This document shows positions 40,391-48,481 of a stretch of DNA of 64,000 nt, piece by piece; positions within the stretch are counted from its first letter, which is position 1; the number at the start of each line of letters is the position of its first letter. The stretch is from WHSW01 sp963842795 (GTDB lineage: Bacteria; Actinomycetota; Thermoleophilia; Solirubrobacterales; 70-9). The stretch spans positions 48,746 through 112,745 of the forward strand of contig CAWJHV010000016.1 of the NCBI GenBank assembly GCA_963842795.1, read 5' to 3'. A program made the position numbers and the translations under genes. The notes below the pieces were generated by a model. The model saw only the letters and a program-made list of their open reading frames with translations, did no database searches and was not told where the DNA came from.

Positions 40391-41572
40391 ATGAGGGGAA
40401 GCGCTCAGACGGGTCGGTCGCGGTCGCGTTCTGGCGTCCTCGTGGCGATGGCGACGCTGGTGCTCGGCGCCTTGCTGGCGGCCGCTGCGCTTGCCGCCTC
40501 GACGAACTTCACCCCCCTCGCGACGAGTCCCGAGGCGACGGGCGACGGGCCCTCCGGGCTCGCCGCAGCCGACCTCGACGGCGACACCGACCTCGACCTC
40601 GCGATCGTGAATGACAACGACGGCAGCGTCACGATCCTGAAGAACGCCGGCGTCGGCGACTTCGCCCAGCCCGGGACCAGCCCCGAGACGGTCGGCAACT
40701 CGCCCTCGGCCGTCGCCGCAGGCGACCTGGACGGCGACTCGGACACCGATTTGGTCGTGGCGAACAGCGGCGGCGACAGCGTGACCATGCTGCGCAACAA
40801 CGGCAGCGGGAACTTCGTCGAGTATGCCGGCAGCCCGCGGCTCGTCGGCGATTTCCCCTTCTCGCTCACGCTCGCGGACTTCGACGGCGACGCCGACCTC
40901 GACCTGGCGGTTGCAAACGAGTTCGACGACAACGTCTCGGTGTTCAGGAACCGCGGGACCGCGCGCTTCGTCGAGCTCCAGACCAGCCCCGAGCCCGTCG
41001 GCGCCTCGCCTGTCGCGATCGCCGCCGCCGATCTCGACGGTGACGGCGACCGGGATCTGGCGACCGCGAACCTCTCCGGCAGCTCGGTGAGCGTGCTTCG
41101 CAACGGCGGCGGCGGCAACTTCACCGAGCCGGCTTCGAGCCCCGAGCCCACGAGCGGTGGAACTCCGCGCGCGCTCACCGTCGCCGACCTCGACGGCGAC
41201 GCCGACCGCGACCTCGCCGTCACGTCGATCGCGGCGGTCGCGGTGGTGATCCTGAAGAACAACGGCAACGCGAACTTCTCCGAGCCCGGGACGAGCCCCG
41301 AGTTCACGGGGACGAGCCCTGTGGGGATCGCGGCCGCCGACTTCGAGGGCGACGGCGATCAGGACCTGGCGACCGCGAACTCGGGCTCCGGCGACGTCAC
41401 CGTCCTGCGTAACACGGGCAGTGGCAACTTCGCCCAGCCGGGGTCGAGCCCCGAAGCGGCCGGCGTCGGCCCGAATGCGGTAATCGCCGCCCCGCTCGAC
41501 GCCGACGCCGATCCCGATCTCGCGGTGACCCTGTTCGGGGCCGACACGGTCGCGATCCTCGGCAACAACTGA
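40391..41572 (+). CDS. secreted seven-repeat FG-GAP/VCBS beta-propeller protein
   Basis: A 393-residue exported protein. Residues 14-36 form a signal peptide (VLVAMATLVLGALLAAAALA). The rest is seven repeats of about 50 residues, each with a calcium-binding DLDGDxDxDL loop followed by xxDxVxVLxNxGxGxF and TSPExxG, most with the loop intact. Seven units suggest a closed seven-bladed propeller. ATG 40391 follows GAGGAGGAG. Likely an extracellular adhesin or binding scaffold; the ligand is unknown. Confidence 0.8.
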   Translation: MRGSAQTGRSRSRSGVLVAMATLVLGALLAAAALAASTNFTPLATSPEATGDGPSGLAAADLDGDTDLDLAIVNDNDGSVTILKNAGVGDFAQPGTSPETVGNSPSAVAAGDLDGDSDTDLVVANSGGDSVTMLRNNGSGNFVEYAGSPRLVGDFPFSLTLADFDGDADLDLAVANEFDDNVSVFRNRGTARFVELQTSPEPVGASPVAIAAADLDGDGDRDLATANLSGSSVSVLRNGGGGNFTEPASSPEPTSGGTPRALTVADLDGDADRDLAVTSIAAVAVVILKNNGNANFSEPGTSPEFTGTSPVGIAAADFEGDGDQDLATANSGSGDVTVLRNTGSGNFAQPGSSPEAAGVGPNAVIAAPLDADADPDLAVTLFGADTVAILGNN

Positions 41573-41658
41573 CACCGGGCTAGAGGGCGCATCGGGCCGC
41601 GGGCATCGCCGTCCGCCGTGCTCAGGTTTTCCGCCGCGGGCGCCGATCTTGAGGCGCA

Positions 41659-43008
41659 GTGGCGGACGTGCCTGTCTATCACGGGAAGTTCGGCGAGCGG
41701 GAGGCGGCTCGGCTGCTGTGGCGTGCCGGGTTCGGGCCGCGGCCCGGGGAGGCGCGCAAGCTCGCGCGGCGGTTCAACCTCCGCGGCGCCGTGCGCTCGT
41801 TGACCCGGCCGAAGGGCGCCGAGCGCTTTCGCGGCCCGGAGCCGGTGGACGGCGACGGCCTGCCGCTGGCGCCGTTCGACGCCTACGGGCACGACCTGCT
41901 CTGGTGGCTGGACCGGATGGTGAGGACCAACCGCCCGGCGGTCGAGCGCATGGCGCTGATCTGGCACGACTGGTTCGCGACCGCCGACGTCGACTCCCAG
42001 CGGCTCTCGATCGGTCAGGCGCGCCTGTTCGAGACCAAGGGGATGGGCTCGTTCCAGGACCTGCTGCTCGCCGTCACGACGGACCCGGCGATGCTGATCT
42101 GGCTCTCGGGCGTCGACAACGAGAGCGAGGCGCCGAACGAGAACTACGCCCGCGAGATGATGGAGCTGTTCACCCTCGGCGCCTCGAACGAGGCGGGCTA
42201 CCCGTACTCGGAGGCCGACGTGCGCGAGCAGGCCCGGGCGCTGACCGGCTGGACGGCCGACTGGGTCGACGACGTCGGCTACACCGACTTCCGGTTCGAC
42301 CCCGAGCGCCACGACGGCGGGCCGAAGTCGATCTTCGGTCGCAGCGGCGCCTTCGACTGGTCGGACTCCTGCCGGCTGTGCGTCGGCCACGGCGCCCACA
42401 AGACGTTCTTCGTCGACAAGCTCTGGAGCTACTTCATCCCGACTCCGCCGTCGCGCAAGACCCGCAAGGCGCTCGAGCGGCTCTACGTCAAGCGCGAGTA
42501 CGCGATCCGCCCGGTGCTCGAGGCGATCCTGATGCATCCCGACCTCTACCGCGGCCCGGCGATGGTCAAGCCGCCGATCGTGTTCATCGCCGGGCTGCTG
42601 CGCGCACGGCGCCAGGGCGTTCGGAGCGACTGGTCGTGGATCTCCGAGCTCGCCGGCCAGCGGCTCTTCCGGCCCCCGAACGTGGCCGGCTGGAACGACG
42701 CCCGGTGGCTCGACACCTCGACCTTCCGCGGGCGCTGGATCGCCGCGAACGAGATCGCCGGCTACGACGCGCTCGACGACGAGGCGTCCTACGACGCGGA
42801 GGAGGGGCCGAAGACCGCCGTCAGGCGGGCGCTCGGCTTCTGGGGCGATCCGCAGGTCCACGGGGCGACGCGCAAGAGCCTGGAGCGCTACGCCGGCTCC
42901 GTCGAGGCAGTGGCGACCGCCGACTGGCAGCAGGAGACCTACCGCCTGCTGCGCCAGAACGCGCTCCGGATGCTGATTGCCACCTCCCCCGATCTGCAGA
43001 CCTCCTGA
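41659..43008 (+). CDS. DUF1800 family protein
   Basis: A 449-residue DUF1800 protein. LLWRAGFGPRPGEARKL near the N-terminus, MALIWHDWFATA near 98, NENYAREMMELFTLGA near 163, DVREQARALTGWT near 190 and LFRPPNVAGWNDARWLDTS near 340 are the family blocks. It is followed 10 bp later by a DUF1501 gene, the pairing seen widely in bacteria, and by a cupredoxin gene. Function is unknown. The GTG at 41659 has only a weak ribosome binding site. Confidence 0.8.
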   Translation: MADVPVYHGKFGEREAARLLWRAGFGPRPGEARKLARRFNLRGAVRSLTRPKGAERFRGPEPVDGDGLPLAPFDAYGHDLLWWLDRMVRTNRPAVERMALIWHDWFATADVDSQRLSIGQARLFETKGMGSFQDLLLAVTTDPAMLIWLSGVDNESEAPNENYAREMMELFTLGASNEAGYPYSEADVREQARALTGWTADWVDDVGYTDFRFDPERHDGGPKSIFGRSGAFDWSDSCRLCVGHGAHKTFFVDKLWSYFIPTPPSRKTRKALERLYVKREYAIRPVLEAILMHPDLYRGPAMVKPPIVFIAGLLRARRQGVRSDWSWISELAGQRLFRPPNVAGWNDARWLDTSTFRGRWIAANEIAGYDALDDEASYDAEEGPKTAVRRALGFWGDPQVHGATRKSLERYAGSVEAVATADWQQETYRLLRQNALRMLIATSPDLQTS

Positions 43009-43018
43009 GGCCGTCCCG

Positions 43019-44389
43019 ATGCCCTGCAACCACTGCTCCGAGTTCACCCGCTCGCACCTGGTCCGCCAGGCGGTGGCCGAGGCCGGGCGCGGCCTGCCGC
43101 CGATCGAGCCCGGGATGCCAGTTCCCGCCGGCACCGGGCTCAGCCGCCGGTCGTTCCTCCTCCGCTCGAGCGCCGCCGTGCTCTCCGTCTACGGCGCGTC
43201 GAAGCTGCGGCTCGGCGACCTCGAGGCCGGGGTCGCCCAGGCCGCCGGGGGCTCGGAGCCGGTGCTGGTGTCGATCTTCCTCGACGGCGGCGTCGACTCG
43301 CTCTCGGTCCTCGCCCCGACCACCGACGCCGACTACCGGCGGCTGCGCCCGAGCCTCGCCCTTCCGCCCGGCGCGGGGACCGCGTTCGGCGAGGACCCGC
43401 GCCTGCGCTGGAACCCGGCCGCCGCGTCGTTCGACGCCCTTCACCGGGCCGGGAAGATGTCGGTGCTCCCGGCGGTCGGCTATGCGAGCCCCGACCAGTC
43501 GCACTTCACCTCGCGCCACTACTGGGAGGTCGGCGGCCTGTGGCCGAACGAGCAAAGCGGCTGGATCGGCCGGCTGCTGGACACGATCGGGACCGCCGAC
43601 AACCCGCTCCAGGGGCTCTCGCTCGACGGCTCGCTCTCGCCGGCGCTCGCCAGCCGCTCCGTTCCCGTGGCGGCGATCGACGGGCCCTCCTACGACCTCT
43701 GGGCCGAGGGGGTATGGGACGAGCCGGAGTCGCTGATGTTCGGCGCCGTCGGGGAGCTCGGCCGGGCTGCCGCGAACAGCAAGGACCTCGGGCTCCGGAC
43801 GGCCGGGACCACGGCGGCGCAGGCGATGCAGCTCAAGGCCCAGCTGGAGCCGTTCTCGGGCGAGGAGATCACGCCTCCGGTCGCCTATCCCGACGGCGAG
43901 GACAACTGGTTCGGCCAGAGCCTCTCGGCACTCGCGGCGATGCTCGGCGCGGGCCTGCCCATCCGCTGCGCGGCGATCTCCTCGCCCGGCGACTTCGACA
44001 CCCACGACAACCAGGCCGACGGCTTCGACTCCGATCTGAAGCTGGCCGCCGACACGATCGCCGCCTTCCAGTCCGACCTCGAGGCGCGCGGGCTCGCCGA
44101 CCGCGTGATCACGCTGGTCTGGTCGGAGTTCGGCCGCCGCCCGGAGGAGAACGACTCCGGCACCGACCACGGAGCCGGGGGGGCCGCCTTCGTCATCGGG
44201 TCCCGGGTCCGCGGGCAGATGATCGGCGAGTTCCCTGGCCTCGCCCAGCTCGACGCCGACGACAACCTCCGCGCGACCTCGGACTTCCGCGCTCTCTACT
44301 GCTCGATCGCCGAGCAGTGGTTCGGGGTCGATGCGGGCGCGGTGATCCCGGACGCGGCCGGCTTCGCCCGCCCGACGCTGATCGGCTGA
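43019..44389 (+). CDS. DUF1501 family Tat-exported protein
   Basis: A 456-residue protein of the DUF1501 (sulfatase/alkaline-phosphatase-like) family. A twin-arginine signal LSRRSFLLRSSAAVLSVYG at about residues 41-59 lies unusually far from the start, after a CxxC-containing leader (MPCNHCSEF). FLDGGVDSLSVLAP near 88, DQSHFTSRHYWE near 162, GDFDTHDNQ near 323 and VWSEFGRRPEENDSGTDHGAGG near 365-386 are family blocks with probable metal ligands. It is the exported partner of the DUF1800 protein; its stop overlaps the cupredoxin start. Confidence 0.8.
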   Translation: MPCNHCSEFTRSHLVRQAVAEAGRGLPPIEPGMPVPAGTGLSRRSFLLRSSAAVLSVYGASKLRLGDLEAGVAQAAGGSEPVLVSIFLDGGVDSLSVLAPTTDADYRRLRPSLALPPGAGTAFGEDPRLRWNPAAASFDALHRAGKMSVLPAVGYASPDQSHFTSRHYWEVGGLWPNEQSGWIGRLLDTIGTADNPLQGLSLDGSLSPALASRSVPVAAIDGPSYDLWAEGVWDEPESLMFGAVGELGRAAANSKDLGLRTAGTTAAQAMQLKAQLEPFSGEEITPPVAYPDGEDNWFGQSLSALAAMLGAGLPIRCAAISSPGDFDTHDNQADGFDSDLKLAADTIAAFQSDLEARGLADRVITLVWSEFGRRPEENDSGTDHGAGGAAFVIGSRVRGQMIGEFPGLAQLDADDNLRATSDFRALYCSIAEQWFGVDAGAVIPDAAGFARPTLIG

Positions 44390-44781
44390 TGCGCCGGCTC
44401 GCGCCCGCGCTTGCCGTCGCGCTCTGCGCCTGCGCCGGATCCGCCGCGGCGAAGCCGGCTCCGGCGCCGGACCGCGTCCAGGTCCGGGGCTCGGAGTACG
44501 ACCTGCTGCTCTCGAAGGCGAAGGTGACCCCGGGGCGGGTGATCGTCCAGTTCCTCAACGCCGGCGAGGACGACCACGACCTTCGGCTCCAGCGCGTCGA
44601 TTCGTCGGGGTCACAGGTCGGCCCCGAGCTCGGGGCCGGCGAGGTCGAGCCCGGCGCCTACGAGAACATCGATGCGCGGCTGCGAAAGCGATCGACCTAC
44701 GTGCTCTGGTGCTCGCTCGGCGATCACCGCGAGCGCGGGATGGAGGCGCTGCTGCGCACCCGGAGGCATCGCCGGAACTGA
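44389..44781 (+). CDS. small exported cupredoxin-like protein
   Basis: A 130-residue exported protein with a short signal sequence (about 1-20, LAVALCACAGSAAA, possibly lipidated). A type 1 copper pattern is visible: His in EDDHDLRL near residue 64, then WCSLGDHRERGM near 107-118, giving Cys-x4-His-x4-Met. It overlaps the DUF1501 stop (TGATG), so the DUF1800-DUF1501-cupredoxin trio is one operon. An electron-transfer role for the exported partner is inferred. Confidence 0.7.
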   Translation: MRRLAPALAVALCACAGSAAAKPAPAPDRVQVRGSEYDLLLSKAKVTPGRVIVQFLNAGEDDHDLRLQRVDSSGSQVGPELGAGEVEPGAYENIDARLRKRSTYVLWCSLGDHRERGMEALLRTRRHRRN

Positions 44782-44816
44782 CGGACGCGGTCGCTTCGAC
44801 CAGCCTTGGCGCGGCA

Positions 44817-44848
44817 AATCCGGGGCCCGCCTGAGCGGACCCCGGATT
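44817..44848. terminator. strong bidirectional terminator hairpin
   Basis: AATCCGGGGCCCGC and GCGGACCCCGGATT form a 14-bp stem with one mismatch around CTGA, flanked by A/T. It lies between the converging cupredoxin gene (ends 44781) and the gene ending at 44867, and so can serve both. Confidence 0.75.
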
Positions 44849-44866
44849 CATGCTTCCGCCGGCGGG

Positions 44867-45253
44867 CTAGTTGAAGCGGCCCGAGGCGACCAGGGCGCCG
44901 TTCCCCAGCGTGACGTGGATCGGCGAACCTGCGACGACACGCGGCACCGTGCGGCCCGCGCGATCGATCTCCGCGTCGCCGAACGCGTCGACCGTGGCGA
45001 CGCCGACGAACTGGCCCCTGACCAGGAACCGAACGCGCTTGCCGGCAAGGGCCCTCGCGTCCTCGATCTCGGCCTCGAAGTCGCGGACGCCGTCGTCGAG
45101 CTGGTTCTTCGCCTTGCCGTTCGCGCCTGGGTAAGCCGCGGAGCCCTTGAGCGTCGCGGTGTGGATGTCGGTCGCGGCGGTGGCGGCCGGGACCGCGACG
45201 AGCGCGAGGGCCGCCAGAACTCCGACGACGGTGATGCTGATACGGGATCTCAC
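44867..45253 (-). CDS. small secreted protein of unknown function
   Basis: A 128-residue exported protein with a clear Sec signal (VVGVLAALALVAVPAATAA, about 9-27). The mature part, about 100 residues, has alternating hydrophobic and charged strands (RVRFLVRGQFVGVATVDAFG; HVTLGNGALVASGRF) with no cysteines, suggesting a small beta-sandwich. I recognise no family. The region downstream is a strong shared terminator. Confidence 0.6.
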   Translation of the reverse strand: MRSRISITVVGVLAALALVAVPAATAATDIHTATLKGSAAYPGANGKAKNQLDDGVRDFEAEIEDARALAGKRVRFLVRGQFVGVATVDAFGDAEIDRAGRTVPRVVAGSPIHVTLGNGALVASGRFN

Positions 45254-45355
45254 AATTGCCTCCTGGGCGTGGGTGGGGTATCGCCGGGAGGCTCGTGTGT
45301 TCCACGGCTCGGTTACAAGTGGACATAGGTCCTACGACGCGGCCACGACGGGTGG

Positions 45356-45739
45356 TCAGATCCTCACCTTGGCCGCGCAGCGCTCGCCGCCGTCGGTGTT
45401 GCGGGCGGCGCCGGTGATCGAGTCGGTCCCGGACCTGTTCGGGATCTTCCGCTCGATCTCGAAGGAGCCGCTTGAACGGCGTGCGGTCGCGGAGCCCTTG
45501 AAGACGATGTGCCCGTTGTCCTTGAGCTTCACCTTCCAGCGATCACCCGTCCGGTTCTGATCCACCTCGAACTCGACCTCGAGCCGGCCGTCGTCGGGCT
45601 TCACCTTGATCTTCGACGTCGTGCCGCCCGTGCACTGGCCGGCGGCGCGGATGTCGTCGTCGGACGCAGTGGCGGTGCCGGGGATCGCCACGGCGACCGC
45701 CGCAGCTCCCGCGGCGAGGACGCCGATCGTGCGCTTCAT
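45356..45739 (-). CDS. small secreted protein of unknown function (signal peptide, two cysteines)
   Basis: A 127-residue exported protein. The signal is IGVLAAGAAAVAVAIPGTATAS (about 5-26). The mature part has a Cys near each end (GQCTGG, ERCAAK) and a basic middle with VKVKPDDGRLEVEFEVDQNRTGDRW-like strands, so a disulfide-bonded beta fold is likely. ATG 45739 follows GAAGGG. It faces the His/Asp repeat gene across a 170-bp divergent region. No family recognised. Confidence 0.6.
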   Translation of the reverse strand: MKRTIGVLAAGAAAVAVAIPGTATASDDDIRAAGQCTGGTTSKIKVKPDDGRLEVEFEVDQNRTGDRWKVKLKDNGHIVFKGSATARRSSGSFEIERKIPNRSGTDSITGAARNTDGGERCAAKVRI

Positions 45740-45911
45740 CTCGGGTTCCCTTCGGTGGAGTGCATTTCGACCCCACACCTTCGGGTGTCGCCCGTCCACC
45801 TTTCAACGCGACTTTGGTCCTACGACCGTCGTACGACCAACGTCCAATTGAAATCCCGACGCGACGAAGCGCAGGCTGTTCACATCCACAAACCGATGCG
45901 GAGGTACACAG

Positions 45912-46355
45912 ATGAACAGCAACGCGAACCGGATCAAGGTGGCGATCGGCGTGCTCGCCGCGTCGGCGATCGGCGCGAGCGCCGCCCTGGCCAGCAACGG
46001 CGCCGACGACCCGCCCGGCGATGACCGGGGCGGCGACGACAGCGCCCTCGTCAGCACCACCTCGACGAGCACCACGACTACCACGACCGAGGACAATCCC
46101 GCCCGCGGCGCCGACGACCGGTCCGACGACGGTCGGCGCGGCCACCGCCACCACGGCCACCGTCACCACCATGGCCACGGCGGCGACGACCACGGCGGAC
46201 ACGGAAACGAGCCCGGCGACGACCACGGTGGGCACGGGGAGCTCGAGCCCGGCGACGACCACGGCGGGCACGGCGAGCTCGAGCCCGGCGACGATCACGG
46301 CGGGCACGGCGAGCTCGAGCCCGGCGACGATCACGGTGGCTCGGACGACGACTGA
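45912..46355 (+). CDS. secreted His/Asp-rich tandem-repeat protein
   Basis: A 147-residue exported protein. After a signal (VAIGVLAASAIGASAALAS, about 10-28) comes an acidic segment, a Thr/Ser run (about 48-59), a basic His-rich stretch (RRGHRHHGHRHHHGHGG, about 75-91) and then 12-residue repeats of GDDHGGHGELEP, about three and a half copies. Alternating His and Asp suggest binding of zinc, nickel or copper outside the cell. The repeat unit is 36 bp at the DNA level. Such tracts also arise by slippage, so copy number may vary between strains. Confidence 0.65.
   Translation: MNSNANRIKVAIGVLAASAIGASAALASNGADDPPGDDRGGDDSALVSTTSTSTTTTTTEDNPARGADDRSDDGRRGHRHHGHRHHHGHGGDDHGGHGNEPGDDHGGHGELEPGDDHGGHGELEPGDDHGGHGELEPGDDHGGSDDD
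46215..46340 (+). repeat. 36-bp tandem repeat (3.5 copies) encoding GDDHGGHGELEP
   Basis: Three nearly identical 36-bp units at 46215-46250, 46251-46286 and 46287-46322 plus a half unit. Differences are mostly silent (GAC/GAT, GGT/GGC). A diverged 33-bp unit precedes them at 46182-46214. Confidence 0.9.
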
Positions 46356-46372
46356 ATCCGAGTGCTCGGAAC

Positions 46373-47008
46373 CTAGGAACTGGGCTCGCCGGCGATCCCC
46401 TGCCGGCGGGCCCAGATCGCTGCCTGGGTCCGGTCGGTTACGCCGATCTGCTGGTACACCCTCGTCAGGTGCGCCTTCACCGTCTTCTCGCTGATCTCGA
46501 GCCGCCGTGCGATCAGCTTGTTCGGCAGCCCGTCGGCCACCAGGGCGAGCACCTCGCGCTCGCGACCCGAGAGCCCCGGTGCGGCGGAGCTCTGATTTCG
46601 GGCGGAGACCAGGGCGCCGGCGGCCTTCGGCGAGAGCGGCGACTCTCCGCGCGCCGCGGCCTTGATGGCCCGGCGCAGCTCCTCAGGCTCGATGTCCTTC
46701 AGCAGGTAGCCGAGGGCACCTGCGTCGAGCGCCGCGAGCACCCGGTCGCGCTCGGCGAACGAGGTCAGCGCGACGACGTTCGTCGGCGTGTCGGAGGCGA
46801 CGATCCTCCGCGTCGCCTCGACGCCGTCGACCTCGGGCATCGAGAGGTCCATGAGGACCACGTCCGGTTGCTCGCGCTCGACCACCTCGACGGCCTCGTC
46901 GCCGCTCGATGCCGTGGCCACCACCTCGATCTCGTCGTCGCTCGCCAACAGCTCCTCGAGCCCGGCGCGCACCACCGTGTGGTCGTCGACTATCGCAACC
47001 CGGATCAT
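46373..47008 (-). CDS. NarL/FixJ-family response regulator
   Basis: A 211-residue response regulator. The receiver has acidic pair DD at residues 8-9, phosphoacceptor Asp54 in LMDLSMPEVDG, Thr/Ser near 82 and a Lys near 104 (GYLLKDIEP). The LuxR-type helix-turn-helix starts LSGREREVLALVADGLPNKLIARRL near 145. It overlaps the histidine kinase gene at its start (ATGA), so kinase and regulator are co-translated. Target genes are unknown; the neighbours encode small secreted proteins. Confidence 0.9.
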   Translation of the reverse strand: MIRVAIVDDHTVVRAGLEELLASDDEIEVVATASSGDEAVEVVEREQPDVVLMDLSMPEVDGVEATRRIVASDTPTNVVALTSFAERDRVLAALDAGALGYLLKDIEPEELRRAIKAAARGESPLSPKAAGALVSARNQSSAAPGLSGREREVLALVADGLPNKLIARRLEISEKTVKAHLTRVYQQIGVTDRTQAAIWARRQGIAGEPSS

Positions 47009-48351
47009 CTCAGCGGGGCCTCTACCCGCACGGTCGTGCCCTCTCCCACGCGCGAGTCGATGTCGATCTGCGCACCGGCATCGGCCGCGAGGTCGCGGAG
47101 CAGGCGCAGGCCCATATGGCCCTCGCGCTGGCGCGCCAGCACCTCGTCGGCGGAGAATCCGCTGCCGTCGTCGGTGACCGAGAGCGACGCGATCTCGTCG
47201 GTTGCGTCAACGCGAACCTCGACATGGCTCGCCCCGGAATGCGCGGCGACGTTGCGAAGCGCTTCCTGGGCGGTGCGGAAGAGAAGCGCCTCCGTCCCGC
47301 CGGCGAGCCGCAGGCCCTGCGCCACCTCGAGCTTCGTCTCGATTGCGCGCTCCTCCAGCGGCGTCAACAGATCCGCGAGCGCACTCTCGAGGCCTTCCTC
47401 GTGCAATCGCGGCGGGTAGATCTCCACCATCATGCTGCGGAGCTGGCGCACGGCGCTCCTGCAGGTCGCCGCGGCCTGCTCGACCCGGGTCTTCGAACCA
47501 TTCTCGTCGCCGCTCAGCCGCTCGCCGACGGCACTGATCGCGAAGGCGGCGCCGGTCAGGTCCTGCAGGATCCCGTCGTGGAGGTCGGCTGCGATGCGTC
47601 GCCGCTCGAGCTCCGACGCATCCAGCGCGCGGCGCAGCAGCGCTTCGCGGGCCGCGTGCTCGCGCTGTAGGCGACGCGCCAAGGACCACGCCAAAGGCAG
47701 CAGCAGCAACGCGAGCACGACCACGGCCCCGATCAATGCGGGTGCGAACTCGCCGAGCAGGTCCGACCCGCTGGCGGCCACCGAGCTGAACGGCTGGTAG
47801 GTCTCGAAGAGGAGTTGGCGCCCGCCGGCGTGGATCGGCAGATAGACCTCGAGCAGATCCCCGTGGCCGCGGTCGAACCGGTTCTCGGGCTCGGAGAGGT
47901 CGCTCAGCTCAGCGTCGCCCTGCCGGGTCTCCAGCGCCTCCAGCTCGTCCTCGTCGAGCGGATACTGAGCCCCGATCAGTCGTGGCTCATCCGAGTAGAC
48001 GATCCTTCCGTCGGGGGTCCAGATCTTCACCCGCACCACTTCCGACCCCAGTACCTGCTGGCGCACGATACGGTCGACACGCGCCCGCGACTGCGGGTCG
48101 CCGCTCACCAGGCCCGAGTCGATCGCCGGCTCGAGCGCGCCACGGGCGAGAACCTCGGTCAGGCGCTCGGCCTGATTGATCGCCTCGTCCTCGCTCACGT
48201 CTCGGAGGATCAGGGCGGCGCCGACGGCCAGCGCCGCGAGCACGGCCAGGGCCGCGGCTGCGAACTTGACGACCTCGGTGAGCACGGAGGGCGGGGGACC
48301 GGGTGCCGCGATCTTGCTGCCCGCCCTGCGTCGCTCAGAACGAAGTTTCAC
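47005..48351 (-). CDS. sensor histidine kinase (HisKA_3/NarX type)
   Basis: A 448-residue membrane kinase. Transmembrane helices near 26-50 and 203-226 enclose an extracellular sensor of about 150 residues (SEVVRVKIWTPDGRIVYSDEPRLIGAQ is sCache-like). His258 in ADLHDGILQDL is the phosphorylation site, followed by the HATPase block EALRNVAAHSGASHVEV (N box), DDGSGF (G1) and GHMGLRLLRD (G2). The GTG start is at 48351. It pairs with the NarL-type regulator that overlaps its end. Confidence 0.88.
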   Translation of the reverse strand: MKLRSERRRAGSKIAAPGPPPSVLTEVVKFAAAALAVLAALAVGAALILRDVSEDEAINQAERLTEVLARGALEPAIDSGLVSGDPQSRARVDRIVRQQVLGSEVVRVKIWTPDGRIVYSDEPRLIGAQYPLDEDELEALETRQGDAELSDLSEPENRFDRGHGDLLEVYLPIHAGGRQLLFETYQPFSSVAASGSDLLGEFAPALIGAVVVLALLLLPLAWSLARRLQREHAAREALLRRALDASELERRRIAADLHDGILQDLTGAAFAISAVGERLSGDENGSKTRVEQAAATCRSAVRQLRSMMVEIYPPRLHEEGLESALADLLTPLEERAIETKLEVAQGLRLAGGTEALLFRTAQEALRNVAAHSGASHVEVRVDATDEIASLSVTDDGSGFSADEVLARQREGHMGLRLLRDLAADAGAQIDIDSRVGEGTTVRVEAPLR

Positions 48352-48481
48352 CCGCAGGAAGTTAGCCGGGGTGGCAGGGGCGCCGGGCGCGGCGTCGACT
48401 GCGGACTTTTGGTTCGCATACGACCAAGATCACTCAGTCGACGAGAGGAGCCAGGCTCGGCTTCCTTGCGAAGCGGCGGTT

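Noticed and set aside
40274..41575. A 433-codon minus-strand frame opposite the FG-GAP gene
   Set aside because: It is a mirror of the Asp/Gly-rich repeats in high-GC DNA, with no start signal or recognisable domain.
46182..46340. A CRISPR-like array
   Set aside because: The repeats are contiguous and in frame within a coding sequence, with no spacers and no cas genes.
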